DNA of 37,776 nt from Burkholderiaceae bacterium (GCA_947380285.1 CANCQD010000007.1:1-37776); one strand, 5' to 3'. Positions 24,266 through 34,384 are shown, counted from the stretch's first letter. The notes: generated by a model from the letters alone, not told the origin. Numbers and translations are program-made.

Positions 24266-24451
24266 TCACTCTGGGTGAAAATTATTGCTAGCCATGAAGC
24301 TAATGGTGCGCTCAAAGCCTAGGATACGGATATAGCGCCAAGCGATATCGCGATATTTACTATCCAGATAGCCAATAGCGACTTCAGGCGTCCTTTTGGA
24401 CAAGTCGATCTGTTCAATTGCGCGGGCCCAACGTTTGAGTCTTGTTGACAT
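24266..24451 (-). CDS. Small conserved-looking protein of unknown function
   Basis: 61 residues from ATG 24451, chosen because GGAGGT lies 7 bases upstream, an almost ideal ribosome site; the frame itself opens 15 bases earlier. The protein (MSTRLKRWARAIEQIDLS then RTPEVAIGYLDSKYRDIAW and ERTISFM) is rich in Arg and aromatic residues with helical character and no signal peptide. I do not recognise a family. It is monocistronic: a strong terminator follows immediately. The strong ribosome site suggests real and fairly high expression. Confidence 0.65.
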   Translation of the reverse strand: MSTRLKRWARAIEQIDLSKRTPEVAIGYLDSKYRDIAWRYIRILGFERTISFMASNNFHPE

Positions 24452-24542
24452 GTTTGTCACCTCCATGGGCTAACAACGCATGGAAATAGTGCGAGGATGA
24501 CAGAAATTACAAAATATTTACTAAAAATTTCGTTCTTTTTCT

Positions 24543-25958
24543 TTAAATCGAGACAACTTTATGGGGATTGAGGATATTTTGGGGGTCCATGGCTCTTTTT
24601 AGGGTCTTCATGAGCTCATGGGCTACGTCCCCCTTATGAGCCCTTAGGACGTCCAATTTGAGCTGTCCAACCCCGTGTTCTGCTGATATGGAGCCATGAC
24701 ACCGCTCTACCTGGGCATAAACAAGCTCGTAAATTGGCTTTTCATTGCTTTCATTAAAGTTCTTGGGATCTACACCCAAGGGTGGGGCGATGTTGTAGTG
24801 GAGGTTTCCATCACCCAAATGGCCAAAATTAATGATTCTGACGCCCGGATACTTGCTCCTCATCAATGCATCCGTTTCCTGGATAAAACTATCCAGTGAG
24901 GACAGGGGAATGGTGATGTCATGCTTAAGGTCGGCACCTTCCTTGGCCTGTGCAAGTGTAATGTGTTCACGCATATGCCAAAAGGCATTGGCTTGACTTA
25001 AATTGCTGGCAATTACCGCATCACTAATGAAATGCGCCTCAAAAGCTTCTTCCAAAATAGTTTCAAGAAGCTGCCTCACATGTTCCTCACTCTCGTGATC
25101 CGACAGTTCGATCAAGATTGTGAAAGGAGGATTTCCCTGCAAAGGATTTGCCATTTGGGGAAAGTGCTTTTCATTTAACTCCAAAGACTCTTGCGTCATC
25201 ATTTCAAAACCAGTTAACAGAGATGTAGCCCGTTTTTGAAATAAATTTAAGAGGGAAATGGATGAGGCAATACTTTCACACGCAACTAAAGTGGTCCATT
25301 GAGAAATCGGCAGCGGATATAACTTCATCACTGCCGCAGTAATAATTCCTAAAGTACCCTCGGATCCAACAAATAAATCTCGTAAATCGTAACCAGTATT
25401 GTCTTTACGCAATCCTTTAATGCCATTCCATACTTCGCCTTTAGCTGTGACAACCTCTAGACCTAAGCAGAGATCGCGCGCATTTCCGTAGCGCAGAACA
25501 TTTGTTCCACCAGCATTAGTTGCTAAGTTGCCGCCAATCATGCAGCTACCTTCTGCGCCAAGACTCAGTGGAAATAAAAAACCTTGTTCGACTGCTTTTT
25601 CTTGCACGGCTTGCAAGATACAACCCGCCTCAACCGTAATAGTTTGATTGGCAATATCAATCTCACGAATTTGGTTCATGCGCTTGAGATTGAGGATGAT
25701 TTGTGTGCCGCTGTTATCAGGTGTAGCGCCGCCACAAAAACCGGTATGGCCGCCTTGAGGAACAATAGCAACTTGATATTCAGCGCAGAGCTTGACGATA
25801 TTTGATACTTCAGCACTAGTGCTGGGCAGTAAAACCGCTAATGCTTTTCCGGTGAATCGTTTGCGCCAGTCAGTTAAGTAGGGCGCTTTATCTTCATCAT
25901 TAGTCAGAATATATTTATGTTCTAGAACCGCAGATAGTTGATTGATGAACTTTTGCAT
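24543..25958 (-). CDS. FAD-linked oxidase, GlcD/D-2-hydroxyacid dehydrogenase type
   Basis: 471 residues. N-terminal FAD-binding domain of the PCMH/VAO type: LPSTSAEVSNIV, IVPQGGHTGFCGGATPD, then LGAEGSCMIGGNLATNAGG and GYDLRDLFVGSEGTLGIIT. C-terminal FAD-oxidase domain with NFGHLGDGNLHYN (metal/substrate histidines) and AEHGVGQLK. The family oxidises D-2-hydroxy acids such as D-lactate, glycolate or D-2-hydroxyglutarate. It lacks a linked iron-sulfur partner gene (GlcF type), which argues for a stand-alone D-2-hydroxyglutarate or D-lactate dehydrogenase-like enzyme. It is followed on the same strand upstream by DUF2069 and a WrbA-like gene with 2-11 bp gaps, forming one operon. Confidence 0.88.
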   Translation of the reverse strand: MQKFINQLSAVLEHKYILTNDEDKAPYLTDWRKRFTGKALAVLLPSTSAEVSNIVKLCAEYQVAIVPQGGHTGFCGGATPDNSGTQIILNLKRMNQIREIDIANQTITVEAGCILQAVQEKAVEQGFLFPLSLGAEGSCMIGGNLATNAGGTNVLRYGNARDLCLGLEVVTAKGEVWNGIKGLRKDNTGYDLRDLFVGSEGTLGIITAAVMKLYPLPISQWTTLVACESIASSISLLNLFQKRATSLLTGFEMMTQESLELNEKHFPQMANPLQGNPPFTILIELSDHESEEHVRQLLETILEEAFEAHFISDAVIASNLSQANAFWHMREHITLAQAKEGADLKHDITIPLSSLDSFIQETDALMRSKYPGVRIINFGHLGDGNLHYNIAPPLGVDPKNFNESNEKPIYELVYAQVERCHGSISAEHGVGQLKLDVLRAHKGDVAHELMKTLKRAMDPQNILNPHKVVSI

Positions 25959-25960
25959 AC

Positions 25961-26350
25961 TTACTCTGCTGAAAGCTTCTTGAGGGCCTTGGCTTCTTTT
26001 TTAATCGGCTTTAAGTACATGAGTAAGCAGACAAAACCCGCTGTTGAAAGAATGATTTCAAGAACTGCAAGCCAAAAATTGGCGCCTGCTTCCAGAATTC
26101 GAACCAAGCCTTCGGTTACATAAAGCAATATCAACATCGAGGCCCACTGCATTGTGTAAACCCTGCCTTTCCATATTCCGGGAATAGCAAATAACAAAGG
26201 TATTCCTTTGAGAACCAACCAAGATCCTCCGGGACGCAGGGGTGAAATAAACCATTCCCAAGAGACGCACAGAATGAACAAATCAATAAAAGCGGCCGTA
26301 GCGATGAGTTGGTAAGGATTCTTTTCTAGTATCTTTTTAATCATGATCAA
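25961..26350 (-). CDS. DUF2069 membrane protein
   Basis: 129 residues with four hydrophobic helices (about 15-33, 43-58, 68-84 and 93-111) and a Lys-rich C-terminus. The pattern ISPLRPGGSWLVLKGIPLLF and YVTEGLVR fits the DUF2069 family of small inner-membrane proteins, commonly encoded next to wrbA in betaproteobacteria. It is between the WrbA-like gene (11 bp upstream) and the FAD-oxidase gene (2 bp downstream). ATG 26350 or the ATG two codons later may be the start. Function unknown. Confidence 0.85.
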   Translation of the reverse strand: MIMIKKILEKNPYQLIATAAFIDLFILCVSWEWFISPLRPGGSWLVLKGIPLLFAIPGIWKGRVYTMQWASMLILLYVTEGLVRILEAGANFWLAVLEIILSTAGFVCLLMYLKPIKKEAKALKKLSAE

Positions 26351-26361
26351 TACCTATAGCA

Positions 26362-26979
<618 letters not shown>

Positions 26980-26992
26980 TTATGATACGGCG

Positions 26993-27841
26993 ATGCGCCT
27001 TATTCGTAACCCCCAATTATGGCTCTCTCTTGCTAAAGAGATCTGGGAGCGCAATCGCGGCCAAAATTTAAAGCAAATCGCCGCTAGCCTTGCCTTTACA
27101 ACGACCCTATCGATGGTGCCCATGGTGACAATTGCCACCATGCTGATCGGCTATCTTCCCAGCGTTATTCAGGTAAAAAATGCGTTTAAGGCATGGCTTC
27201 TAGATACCTATATGCCTGGTGGCATCAACCAACAGGTATTTATCTATCTAGATCAATTTTCATCCCAAGCAAGAGGCTTAACCTTTGTGGGTATAGCTGG
27301 TCTGACTGTTACAACCATCATGACGCTAACTGTGATTGAAGGCGCCTTTAATCAAATCTTCAAAGTCTCGTCAAGTCGACCCTTATACAAGAAGATTGCC
27401 ATTTATAGTGCAGCAACTATCTTGGGTCCGATACTACTTGGCGTTGGTATTTACTTGAGCGGTGTTTTATTTAGCGCTTCGGAAGGGTGGATTAGTGCGG
27501 TTTCAGTTGGCTTTCAATTAGTGGCCACGATTACTCCAGTCTGCCTAGCAATTCTTGTCTATGCAGTTGTCTACAAAATCCTTCCTTATGCCAAGATTTT
27601 ATGGCGTGATGCTTTTGCTGGTGCCTTGGTAGCAGCACTCGCCTTTGAGTTGATGAAGTTTGGTTTTGCCATTTTCTTAAGCCATACAGCCTTCTATAAA
27701 ACAGTCTATGGCGCTTTCGCCATCTTCCCTCTGGGTCTAATGTGGATCTATTTAACCTGGTGGATTACCTTGACTGGAGCGGTCTTGGTGGCCAATCTGC
27801 CAGATATCCGCAGCGGCGTCATTAGGGTTATTCGTTACTAA
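26993..27841 (+). CDS. YihY/UPF0761 family membrane protein
   Basis: About 282 residues from ATG 26993; the open frame begins at TTG 26972 but has no better support. It opens with an amphipathic region then ASLAFTTTLSMVPMVTIATM, and holds about six transmembrane helices including YSAATILGPILLGVGIYLSG and a C-terminal FPLGLMWIYLTWWITLTGA, the signature of the YihY family (formerly annotated as ribonuclease BN or BrkB). No ribonuclease motif is present. Function is uncertain in the family. It is divergent from the wrbA operon. Confidence 0.9.
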   Translation: MRLIRNPQLWLSLAKEIWERNRGQNLKQIAASLAFTTTLSMVPMVTIATMLIGYLPSVIQVKNAFKAWLLDTYMPGGINQQVFIYLDQFSSQARGLTFVGIAGLTVTTIMTLTVIEGAFNQIFKVSSSRPLYKKIAIYSAATILGPILLGVGIYLSGVLFSASEGWISAVSVGFQLVATITPVCLAILVYAVVYKILPYAKILWRDAFAGALVAALAFELMKFGFAIFLSHTAFYKTVYGAFAIFPLGLMWIYLTWWITLTGAVLVANLPDIRSGVIRVIRY

Positions 27842-27920
27842 AAGTTGCTCCTAAGCCCTTGATTCAAAGAGGTCTTGAGTCTATATTGAAGCTATAAATG
27901 CATTGTTTTACGGAGACCAA

Positions 27921-28376
27921 ATGAAAGTTCGCGACATATTACGCGTCAAGGGAAGCACCCTTTTTACAGTAGCCCCTGATACCGCCCTACAAACAGCGGT
28001 ACTGGTAATGAGTGAACACGACATTGGTTCTTTGGTAGTCATGGAGTACGACAAGCTGGTCGGTATTCTGACTTTTCGCGAAGTCATCTCCGCTTTAGCC
28101 AAACATCATGGCAAGCTTGAAGGTCTTCAAGTCAATTTGGTAATGAATCAAAACCCGTTGACTTGCAATATGGAAACCGAGATTGATGAAGTCCGTCGCA
28201 TGATGTTGGTTGATCATGCACGCTATTTGCCAGTAGTCGATCAGAAAATGTTGATGGGCGTTATTTCTTTCTACGACGTGGCCAAATCAGTAGTAGAGGC
28301 TCAAGACTTTGAAAATACGATGCTGAAGGCTTACATCCGCGATTGGCCCGAAGACACCGAAAAAGCTACTTCCTAA
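27921..28376 (+). CDS. Two-CBS-domain protein
   Basis: 151 residues from ATG 27921 (GGAG 5 bases upstream; the open frame starts 18 bases earlier). Two tandem CBS motifs: residues about 5-60 (VAPDTALQTAVLVMSEHDIG, then LVGILTFREVI) and about 72-125 (MNQNPLTC, EVRRMMLVDHARYLPVVD, LMGVISFYDVAKSVV). Such stand-alone pairs bind adenine nucleotides and sense energy state, usually by acting on a partner. It sits 43 bp before aroC. No partner domain is fused. Confidence 0.92.
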   Translation: MKVRDILRVKGSTLFTVAPDTALQTAVLVMSEHDIGSLVVMEYDKLVGILTFREVISALAKHHGKLEGLQVNLVMNQNPLTCNMETEIDEVRRMMLVDHARYLPVVDQKMLMGVISFYDVAKSVVEAQDFENTMLKAYIRDWPEDTEKATS

Positions 28377-28419
28377 GCCGTTCTAGCCATCATTTTCTGA
28401 CCAATGACATAATGTCGGT

Positions 28420-29532
28420 ATGTCAGGAAATACTTTAGGCCTCCTTTTTACTGTTACCACTTTTGGTGAATCTCACGGTCCCGCTATTGGGGCTGTTGTT
28501 GATGGTTGCCCTCCGGGCTTAAAACTGTCTGAAGCTGATATCCAGTTGGATTTGGATCGCCGCAAACCGGGCACGTCGCGTCACGTTACCCAGCGCAAAG
28601 AAGAAGATAAGGTGGAGATTCTTTCCGGAGTATTTGAAGGCAAGACAACCGGAACGCCTATTGCATTATTGATACGCAATACTGATCAGCGCAGTCAAGA
28701 CTATGGCGATATATTGCAAACTTTTCGCCCAGGGCACGCCGACTATGCTTACCAAAAGAAATATGGAATTCGTGACCCCCGTGGTGGTGGTCGTTCATCT
28801 GCTCGCCTAACTGCACCTGTTGTAGCAGCTGCAGCAATTGCCAAAAAATGGCTGCACGAGAAATATGGTACTGAGTTTTATGGCTACATGAGCCAATTGG
28901 GTGAGCTTGAAATTCCTTTTAAAAATGTAGCTCACATTGAGCAAAATCCATTTTTTGCCGCTAATGAAGAAATCATTCCACGGCTAGAAAGCTATATGGA
29001 TGAGTTACGCAAAGCAGGGGACTCTTGCGGGGCTCGTATAGAAGTTCGTGCTCGCAATGTTCCCCTCGGTTTAGGTGAGCCTTTATTTGATAAGTTGGAT
29101 GCCGATATTGCACATGCCATGATGGGGATTAATGCAGTTAAAGGCGTCGAGATTGGTGCTGGCTTTAAATCGGTTTCACAGCGCGGCAGCGACCATGGTG
29201 ACGAGTTACACCCCGATGGCTTTGCAACAAATAACTCCGGGGGTACTCTCGGTGGCATTAGTACTGGTCAAGATTTGCGTGTCTCGATTGCTATTAAACC
29301 GACTTCTAGCATTATGAGTCCCAAGCAATCCATTGATTTGGATGGCAAACCTATTACCGTTCAGACTAAGGGTCGTCATGATCCCTGTGTTGGCATTCGC
29401 GCTACCCCGATAGCAGAAGCAATGCTGGCACTTGTCTTAATGGATCATGCTCTACGTCATCGCGCTCAGTGTGCTGATGTGCCTGAGACTGCATCCATCC
29501 CAGCTTCGAAACCTGACGCTTTCCGCGACTAA
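28420..29532 (+). CDS. aroC: Chorismate synthase
   Basis: 370 residues. It makes chorismate from EPSP, the last shikimate-pathway step, with reduced FMN. Motifs: [12 protein letters not shown] (13-24), [20 protein letters not shown], a [10 protein letters not shown] block, [17 protein letters not shown], and GGISTGQDL near residue 280, then GRHDPCVG near residue 325. Length and motifs are normal. An MFS transporter gene follows 12 bp on, the two probably cotranscribed. Confidence 0.97.
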   Translation: MSGNTLGLLFTVTTFGESHGPAIGAVVDGCPPGLKLSEADIQLDLDRRKPGTSRHVTQRKEEDKVEILSGVFEGKTTGTPIALLIRNTDQRSQDYGDILQTFRPGHADYAYQKKYGIRDPRGGGRSSARLTAPVVAAAAIAKKWLHEKYGTEFYGYMSQLGELEIPFKNVAHIEQNPFFAANEEIIPRLESYMDELRKAGDSCGARIEVRARNVPLGLGEPLFDKLDADIAHAMMGINAVKGVEIGAGFKSVSQRGSDHGDELHPDGFATNNSGGTLGGISTGQDLRVSIAIKPTSSIMSPKQSIDLDGKPITVQTKGRHDPCVGIRATPIAEAMLALVLMDHALRHRAQCADVPETASIPASKPDAFRD

Positions 29533-29544
29533 TTGGTTTATTAG

Positions 29545-30702
29545 ATGACGCCTTTGCTTCGCTGGGCCTTCGGGTCCTTTTTCTTTTTATATTTTGCCTA
29601 TGTTGGATTGGTATCCCCATATGCCAGCCTTTTTTTTCTAGAGAGAGGCTTTAGCGTCATTGAGATTGCGGCATTGATGTCCATGTTGCAGATCACTCGA
29701 ATTATTGGACCATTCTCTTGGGGTTGGTTGTCGGACTATCTCTCTAATCGGATTGGCATTATTCGATTCTGCGCTTGTTTAGCCGCTGTAGTTTTTTTAT
29801 GTATCTATTTTTTGCAAAGTTATATTGGATTTTTTATCTGGATGTTTGTTCTACACACCATCCTCAGTAGCTTAATGCCATTAGGTGAATCCGCTACCAT
29901 CCATGCGCTGTACAAAGACAATTCCTTTGATAAACGATATGGTCGTTTGAGACTATGGGGTTCGATTGGTTTTATTGGAATGGTTCTTGCTGCAGGGGAG
30001 TTATTTCAGCGCAAGTCTATTGAACTCTATCCCATTGTTGGCAGCATCGTCTTACTGGCTTTAGCCTTGATTACCTTTTGCTTGCACGAGCCTAAAATGG
30101 AACGTCGCAAAATGGTCAAAGGAGAGCTCATGGTAGTGCTCTTTAATCCAGATGTTCGGTGGTTCCTAGTGTCTGGATTTTTCATGATCTTTGCGCATGC
30201 CGCTTTATATGTTTTTTATTCTCTCTATCTTGCTGATCTAGGCTACGATAAATTTCAGATTGGACTCTTTTGGGCGCTAGGGGTAATGGCTGAAGTGATT
30301 TTCTTTTACTTCCAAAGTAAAGTCCTCAGTAGGTTAGATGCTGAGGTGATCCTGCAGGCTGCTTTTGGGATTGGTGTGATTCGCTTTGTTTTAATTGCCT
30401 TTTTACCAATCACTTCTGTATTAATAGTTGCACAAATCATGCATGCTGGAACTTTTGCTGCACACCATAGCGCTGCTACAAAAATGTTGCAACGTTGGTT
30501 TACAGGCCCCTTGCAGGCCAGAGGCCAAGCTTTGATGGCTACTGTTTCTTACGGATTGGGTGGTACGCTTGGGGGATTGTGTGCCGGTTGGATATGGGAA
30601 TCTTCACAGCCTAGAGATGTCTTCGTAATGTCCGCCTTTGCATGCGGACTGGCAGGTATGGCAATCCAAAAACTCAGGCCGCGCCATTATCCCGCCAGAT
30701 AA
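29545..30702 (+). CDS. MFS transporter, phenylpropionate-permease-like (HcaT group)
   Basis: 385 residues, about twelve transmembrane helices. N-terminus FGSFFFLYFAYVGLVSPYAS followed by FLERGFSVIEIAALMSMLQI; a GRLRLWGSIGFIG loop between helices 4 and 5 is typical of the MFS_1-like/PPP family; a second half starts near VRWFLVSGFFMIF. The HcaT/YcaD-like group moves small organic acids or nucleosides. It follows aroC by 12 bp but is not an aromatic-biosynthesis gene as far as sequence shows. It ends 16 bp before the convergent parvulin gene. Confidence 0.88.
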   Translation: MTPLLRWAFGSFFFLYFAYVGLVSPYASLFFLERGFSVIEIAALMSMLQITRIIGPFSWGWLSDYLSNRIGIIRFCACLAAVVFLCIYFLQSYIGFFIWMFVLHTILSSLMPLGESATIHALYKDNSFDKRYGRLRLWGSIGFIGMVLAAGELFQRKSIELYPIVGSIVLLALALITFCLHEPKMERRKMVKGELMVVLFNPDVRWFLVSGFFMIFAHAALYVFYSLYLADLGYDKFQIGLFWALGVMAEVIFFYFQSKVLSRLDAEVILQAAFGIGVIRFVLIAFLPITSVLIVAQIMHAGTFAAHHSAATKMLQRWFTGPLQARGQALMATVSYGLGGTLGGLCAGWIWESSQPRDVFVMSAFACGLAGMAIQKLRPRHYPAR

Positions 30703-30718
30703 AACATTGAATACTTCC

Positions 30719-31513
30719 TTACTGAATCTTTGCCTTAGAGCGTAGTTTTTGCATCATTTCTGAAAACTTCGCTTTTTGCCAATTCTTGTCAGCTATGATC
30801 ATTTGCTTGAGCTGATCCTTCATCTCTTCCATGCTTGGAGCTTTAACATCACGAGAATCAATCATCTTAATAATGTGCCAACCAAACTGTGATTTCACAG
30901 GCTTATCAGTAATCTGACCATTCTTGAGTTGAACCATTGCTTTGGAAAACTCCGGCACTAAAGCTTTATCACTAACCCAACCAAGATCGCCGCCATTCTT
31001 GGCCGAGCCGGGATCAAGTGATTTGGCCTTAGCAATGCCTTCAAAGTTCGCGCCGGCTTTTAATTGAGCGGTAATAGCATTCGCATCGGCTTCTTTCTCT
31101 ACCAAGATATGCTCTACGTGATATTCCTTACCTGTATATTGTGCTTTTACTGATTCATAAGCGGCTTTCAACTCTGCTTCTGCCACACCTTCTTTTTCAA
31201 TATAGTCTTCAAATACGGCTGCAACCAAAACGCCAATACGCGCCTGTTCAAGTTGCTCGCGAACCATTTCTTTTTGAATTACGCCTCGTTTATCAGCTTC
31301 TTGTAAAACCAGCTCACGCGTTACTAACATCTCACGCGCTTGATCACGAACCTGAGGGTTATCAGCTTGTCCAGAGCGTTGCACTAACTTATCCAGTTGT
31401 GCTTTTGGAATTGCTTTGCCATTAACAATTACGGCATTTTGAGCCATCACATTGGCAGAAAAAAGGGCGACACTAAGAATGCTTATGGAGAAGATTTGAC
31501 GTGTAGTGAACAT
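30719..31513 (-). CDS. Periplasmic parvulin-type peptidyl-prolyl isomerase
   Basis: 264 residues. Signal peptide (core IFSISILSVALFSANVMA). An N-terminal helical chaperone-like region (about 30-125) leads to a parvulin domain (about 130-228): YHVEHILVEKE, ANFEGIAKAKSLDPGSAKNGGDLGW, PEFSKAMVQLKNGQ and SQFGWHIIKM. It resembles PpiC/SurA-like helpers that fold outer-membrane or exported proteins. It belongs to the minus-strand group yciB-bolA-parvulin, conserved in betaproteobacteria, with 47 bp between bolA and this gene. Confidence 0.93.
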   Translation of the reverse strand: MFTTRQIFSISILSVALFSANVMAQNAVIVNGKAIPKAQLDKLVQRSGQADNPQVRDQAREMLVTRELVLQEADKRGVIQKEMVREQLEQARIGVLVAAVFEDYIEKEGVAEAELKAAYESVKAQYTGKEYHVEHILVEKEADANAITAQLKAGANFEGIAKAKSLDPGSAKNGGDLGWVSDKALVPEFSKAMVQLKNGQITDKPVKSQFGWHIIKMIDSRDVKAPSMEEMKDQLKQMIIADKNWQKAKFSEMMQKLRSKAKIQ

Positions 31514-31560
31514 GGTAATTAGCTAGTTAAATTGAAGGGTAGAGTTATTTTAAGTTGGCC

Positions 31561-31845
31561 TTAGCTGGCAACCTCATCAGGGGCTAGAGCAATAATAGTC
31601 AGAGCATGTATTTGTTTAGGAATATGTCTATTTAAGGCGGCATAAACAGCTCTATGACGGGCCACTAGGTTTAAACCCTTAAAATCTGGCGAGGTCATTT
31701 CTAATCTAAAGTGACCGCCGCCACTAGCCGCTCCAGCATGCCCGGCATGAAGATGGCTTTCATCTTCAATCTTCAAACTCTGAATCTGAAAGACATTGCG
31801 AAGGTCTTCATCAAATGCTGCGATCCGTTGTTGATTGATACTCAT
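31561..31845 (-). CDS. bolA: BolA family protein
   Basis: 94 residues, one BolA domain: LQSLKIEDESHLHAGHAG-like opening (residues about 22-40, with His residues that can ligate Fe-S clusters in BolA-monothiol-glutaredoxin complexes), then HFRLEMTSPDFKGLNLVARH and RAVYAALNRHI. BolA proteins act with Grx4-type glutaredoxins in iron handling or bind DNA. Its ATG overlaps the yciB stop (ATGA), showing translational coupling with the septation/membrane protein. The parvulin gene follows. Confidence 0.94.
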   Translation of the reverse strand: MSINQQRIAAFDEDLRNVFQIQSLKIEDESHLHAGHAGAASGGGHFRLEMTSPDFKGLNLVARHRAVYAALNRHIPKQIHALTIIALAPDEVAS

Positions 31846-32390
31846 TCGCTGGGATGCTCCATATGTTTAGAAAGCCAAACGCCTTGGGCAATGACGAAGA
31901 CTAATAACAATCCAGTGCTGCCAAATAATTTAAAGTTGACCCAAGTCTCTTCTGAGTATTCAAAGGCGACATAAAGATTAAGTGCGCCCATAAAGAAAAA
32001 GAAAATGGCCCATGCCATATTCAGACTATGCCAAACTGAATGAGCACTTTCAGCTTTGAGGGTTACTTGCTTACCCATCAAAACTTGTATCCAGTTCTTT
32101 TGAAAAAACTGAGCGCTGATGAAAAGGGCGCCGGAAAAAAGCCAATAAAGCGCGGTTGGCTTTAATTGAATAAATGTTTTGTCATGCAGGAAAATGGTGA
32201 GACTGCCAAAAACTAGAATCATCACCAAGCTAACCCATTGCATGGCATCGATTTTTCGATGGCGGTAATACACCCAAAGAATTTGACCAATGGTGGCAAC
32301 CATGGCAACTATGGTTGCGGTGTAGATATCACTAAACTTAAAGGCGATAAAAAATAGGATGATGGGAAATAGGTCGAATAAGAATTTCAT
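31842..32390 (-). CDS. yciB: Inner-membrane spanning protein YciB (septation protein A family)
   Basis: 182 residues, five transmembrane helices. MKFLFDLFPIILFFIAFKFS at the start, YYRHRKIDAMQWVSLVMILVFG in the middle and LNMAWAIFFFFMGALNLYVA near the end are family hallmarks. YciB (IspZ) helps cell-envelope integrity and septation. It is coupled to bolA by a 4-bp overlap and lies 24 bp after msrB on the same strand, so msrB-yciB-bolA-parvulin is likely one transcript. Confidence 0.95.
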   Translation of the reverse strand: MKFLFDLFPIILFFIAFKFSDIYTATIVAMVATIGQILWVYYRHRKIDAMQWVSLVMILVFGSLTIFLHDKTFIQLKPTALYWLFSGALFISAQFFQKNWIQVLMGKQVTLKAESAHSVWHSLNMAWAIFFFFMGALNLYVAFEYSEETWVNFKLFGSTGLLLVFVIAQGVWLSKHMEHPSE

Positions 32391-32413
32391 AAAGGGATTA
32401 TCCAGCTATTTAC

Positions 32414-32827
32414 TTATTCTTCTGTTTTTGAGGGTATAGCATTGATGCTGGGCTCAAAACTCAAAGAAGCAGAGTTAATGCAATAACGCAATCCAGTTGG
32501 CATCGGCCCATCTTCAAAAACGTGACCTAAATGAGCATCGCAATTAGCGCAGCGGACTTCCGTTCGAATCATGCCATGGGTAGTGTCTCGGATTTCTTTA
32601 ATTGAAGATTCAATTTCAGGGGCGTTATAGCTAGGCCATCCGCACCCAGCATCAAACTTGGTGTTTGAAAGAAAAAGGGGGGTGTCACAACAAATACACT
32701 TATATCGACCCTGATCCCAATGATCCCAATATTTACCGGTAAAAGGGCGCTCGGTTGCAGCCTCGCGGGTAACGCGATATTCAATCTCACTTAGCGAGTG
32801 CTTATATTCTTGATCTGTTTTTTTCAT
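32414..32827 (-). CDS. msrB: Peptide methionine-R-sulfoxide reductase MsrB
   Basis: 137 residues. It reduces the R isomer of methionine sulfoxide in proteins. Zinc site Cys at C44/C47 (CICC) and C93/C96 (CANC); fold motif GCGWPSY; catalytic C116 in RYCINSASL, with the family's [10 protein letters not shown] before it. All key residues are present and length is normal. The selO gene lies 35 bp upstream on the same strand, so the two may be cotranscribed. Confidence 0.96.
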   Translation of the reverse strand: MKKTDQEYKHSLSEIEYRVTREAATERPFTGKYWDHWDQGRYKCICCDTPLFLSNTKFDAGCGWPSYNAPEIESSIKEIRDTTHGMIRTEVRCANCDAHLGHVFEDGPMPTGLRYCINSASLSFEPSINAIPSKTEE

Positions 32828-32862
32828 TTTTACCCCAGGATAATTATTTGCTGATCACAAAA

Positions 32863-34329
32863 TTATGATGAACAGCTTACTTCAATTAATTCTAAATTTG
32901 GTGGTGGCGCCAGAGCATAAGACTCATGCTCTGGTTGCTCATCAAAAGGTTTACTTAAAATATTGAGAAGCTTGGTCGCCTCGGAAAAGTCTTTGTTCTG
33001 AGCCTGCTCTATAGCTTGTTGTGCCAGATGATTTCGCAATACATACTTTGGGTTTACTTGATTCATCTCTTTTTGGCGCAAGGAATCATCGCTGGATTCA
33101 CTCTGTAGGCGCGCTTGATAATCAAAAAACCATTGATCAATTGATGTTCTGTCGACAAATTCATTGCGCAATGAATTCTGCTCAATTGGTATATCGGCCT
33201 TAAATTCACCAAGTCTACGAAAGAAACTTGTGAAATCTACTTTAGAGTCATGCATGGCCTGCAATAGCCGCTCAATCAGGGCAATATCACCATCCTGATT
33301 CGTAACGAATCCCAGCTTTTTGCGAAACAACGATTGCCATGTTTGCGCGTAAATGATTGGAAACTCTTCAATCGCTGCACGTAATTGCTCTTGCGCTGCT
33401 TTTTCATCACAGCGGAGCTCAATTAGTGGAATCATGGCGCTAGCGAGGCAGGCCATATTCCAATGCATGATCTGTGGCTGGCGATGGTAGGCGTAGCGTC
33501 CACCTTGATCGCTATGATTGCAAATATGATCAATCTGAAATTGGTCTAAAAATCCGAATGGACCATAGTCAATGGTTAATCCAAGTACGCTGATATTGTC
33601 GCTATTAAGAACGCCATGGCAAAAGCCAATTGCCTGCCACTGTGCTACCAATTTGGCATTACGTTTGCAGATGCTTTTAAATAAGTCCAAGTAGGGCTCT
33701 TCAGCCTCGAGGGATTCGGGGTAATGATTTTGGATCAGCAAATCTGCAAGTTCTTTTAATCTTGCATGATTTTGAAGTGCGGCAAAATGTTCAAAGTGAC
33801 CAACCCGAATAAAGCTTGGTGCCAATCGAGCACAAACTGCCGCGGTTTCCATGCTTTCTCTTCTTACAGGTAAATCAGAGCCAATAATCGATAGCGCTCT
33901 CGTTGTAGGTATTCCCAAGGCATGCATTGCCTCACTGCATAAGAATTCCCTAATAGAGGAGCGAAGTACTGCTCGGCCGTCGCCCATTCGAGAGAAGCGA
34001 GTTATGCCTGCGCCTTTGAGTTGCAGTTCTTGATCAGCTATATCTCCCAACAAAATTGCACGACCATCACCCAGTTGCCCCGCCCACACACCAAATTGAT
34101 GACCACTATAGGCTGTTGCTATTGGATTTGAAAATTGGTGGTTTGCGACACTGAGCTGATTTCCCGCTAAAACCTCTAGCCAAGCTTTGTCTAAAGGTAA
34201 ATTAGTTTCATCAAGAGTGATGCCCGCTAATTTTGCCGAGGAGGGTGAAAATGCAACCCAGTAAGGATTGGGTATGGGAGTCGGTAGGGTTGCTTGGCAG
34301 ACGTCATCGCCGCTTAATGTAAAGGCCAT
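32863..34329 (-). CDS. selO: Protein adenylyltransferase SelO (YdiU family)
   Basis: 488 residues, normal length. SelO is a pseudokinase-fold enzyme that transfers AMP to Ser/Thr/Tyr of redox proteins such as glutaredoxins. Motifs: GHQFGVWAGQLGDGRAILLG, LQLKGAGITRFSRMGDGRAV, RSSIREFLCSEAMHALGIPT, and the metal/ATP region LNSDNISVLGLTIDYGPFGF. The C-terminus ends SCSS, where the eukaryotic protein has selenocysteine. It is divergent from the thioesterase gene and upstream of msrB. Confidence 0.95.
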   Translation of the reverse strand: MAFTLSGDDVCQATLPTPIPNPYWVAFSPSSAKLAGITLDETNLPLDKAWLEVLAGNQLSVANHQFSNPIATAYSGHQFGVWAGQLGDGRAILLGDIADQELQLKGAGITRFSRMGDGRAVLRSSIREFLCSEAMHALGIPTTRALSIIGSDLPVRRESMETAAVCARLAPSFIRVGHFEHFAALQNHARLKELADLLIQNHYPESLEAEEPYLDLFKSICKRNAKLVAQWQAIGFCHGVLNSDNISVLGLTIDYGPFGFLDQFQIDHICNHSDQGGRYAYHRQPQIMHWNMACLASAMIPLIELRCDEKAAQEQLRAAIEEFPIIYAQTWQSLFRKKLGFVTNQDGDIALIERLLQAMHDSKVDFTSFFRRLGEFKADIPIEQNSLRNEFVDRTSIDQWFFDYQARLQSESSDDSLRQKEMNQVNPKYVLRNHLAQQAIEQAQNKDFSEATKLLNILSKPFDEQPEHESYALAPPPNLELIEVSCSS

Positions 34330-34384
34330 GAGGGGTATTCTAGGAGGATTTCCTAAATCGCGTACATGCCCTTAAAATTAGACT

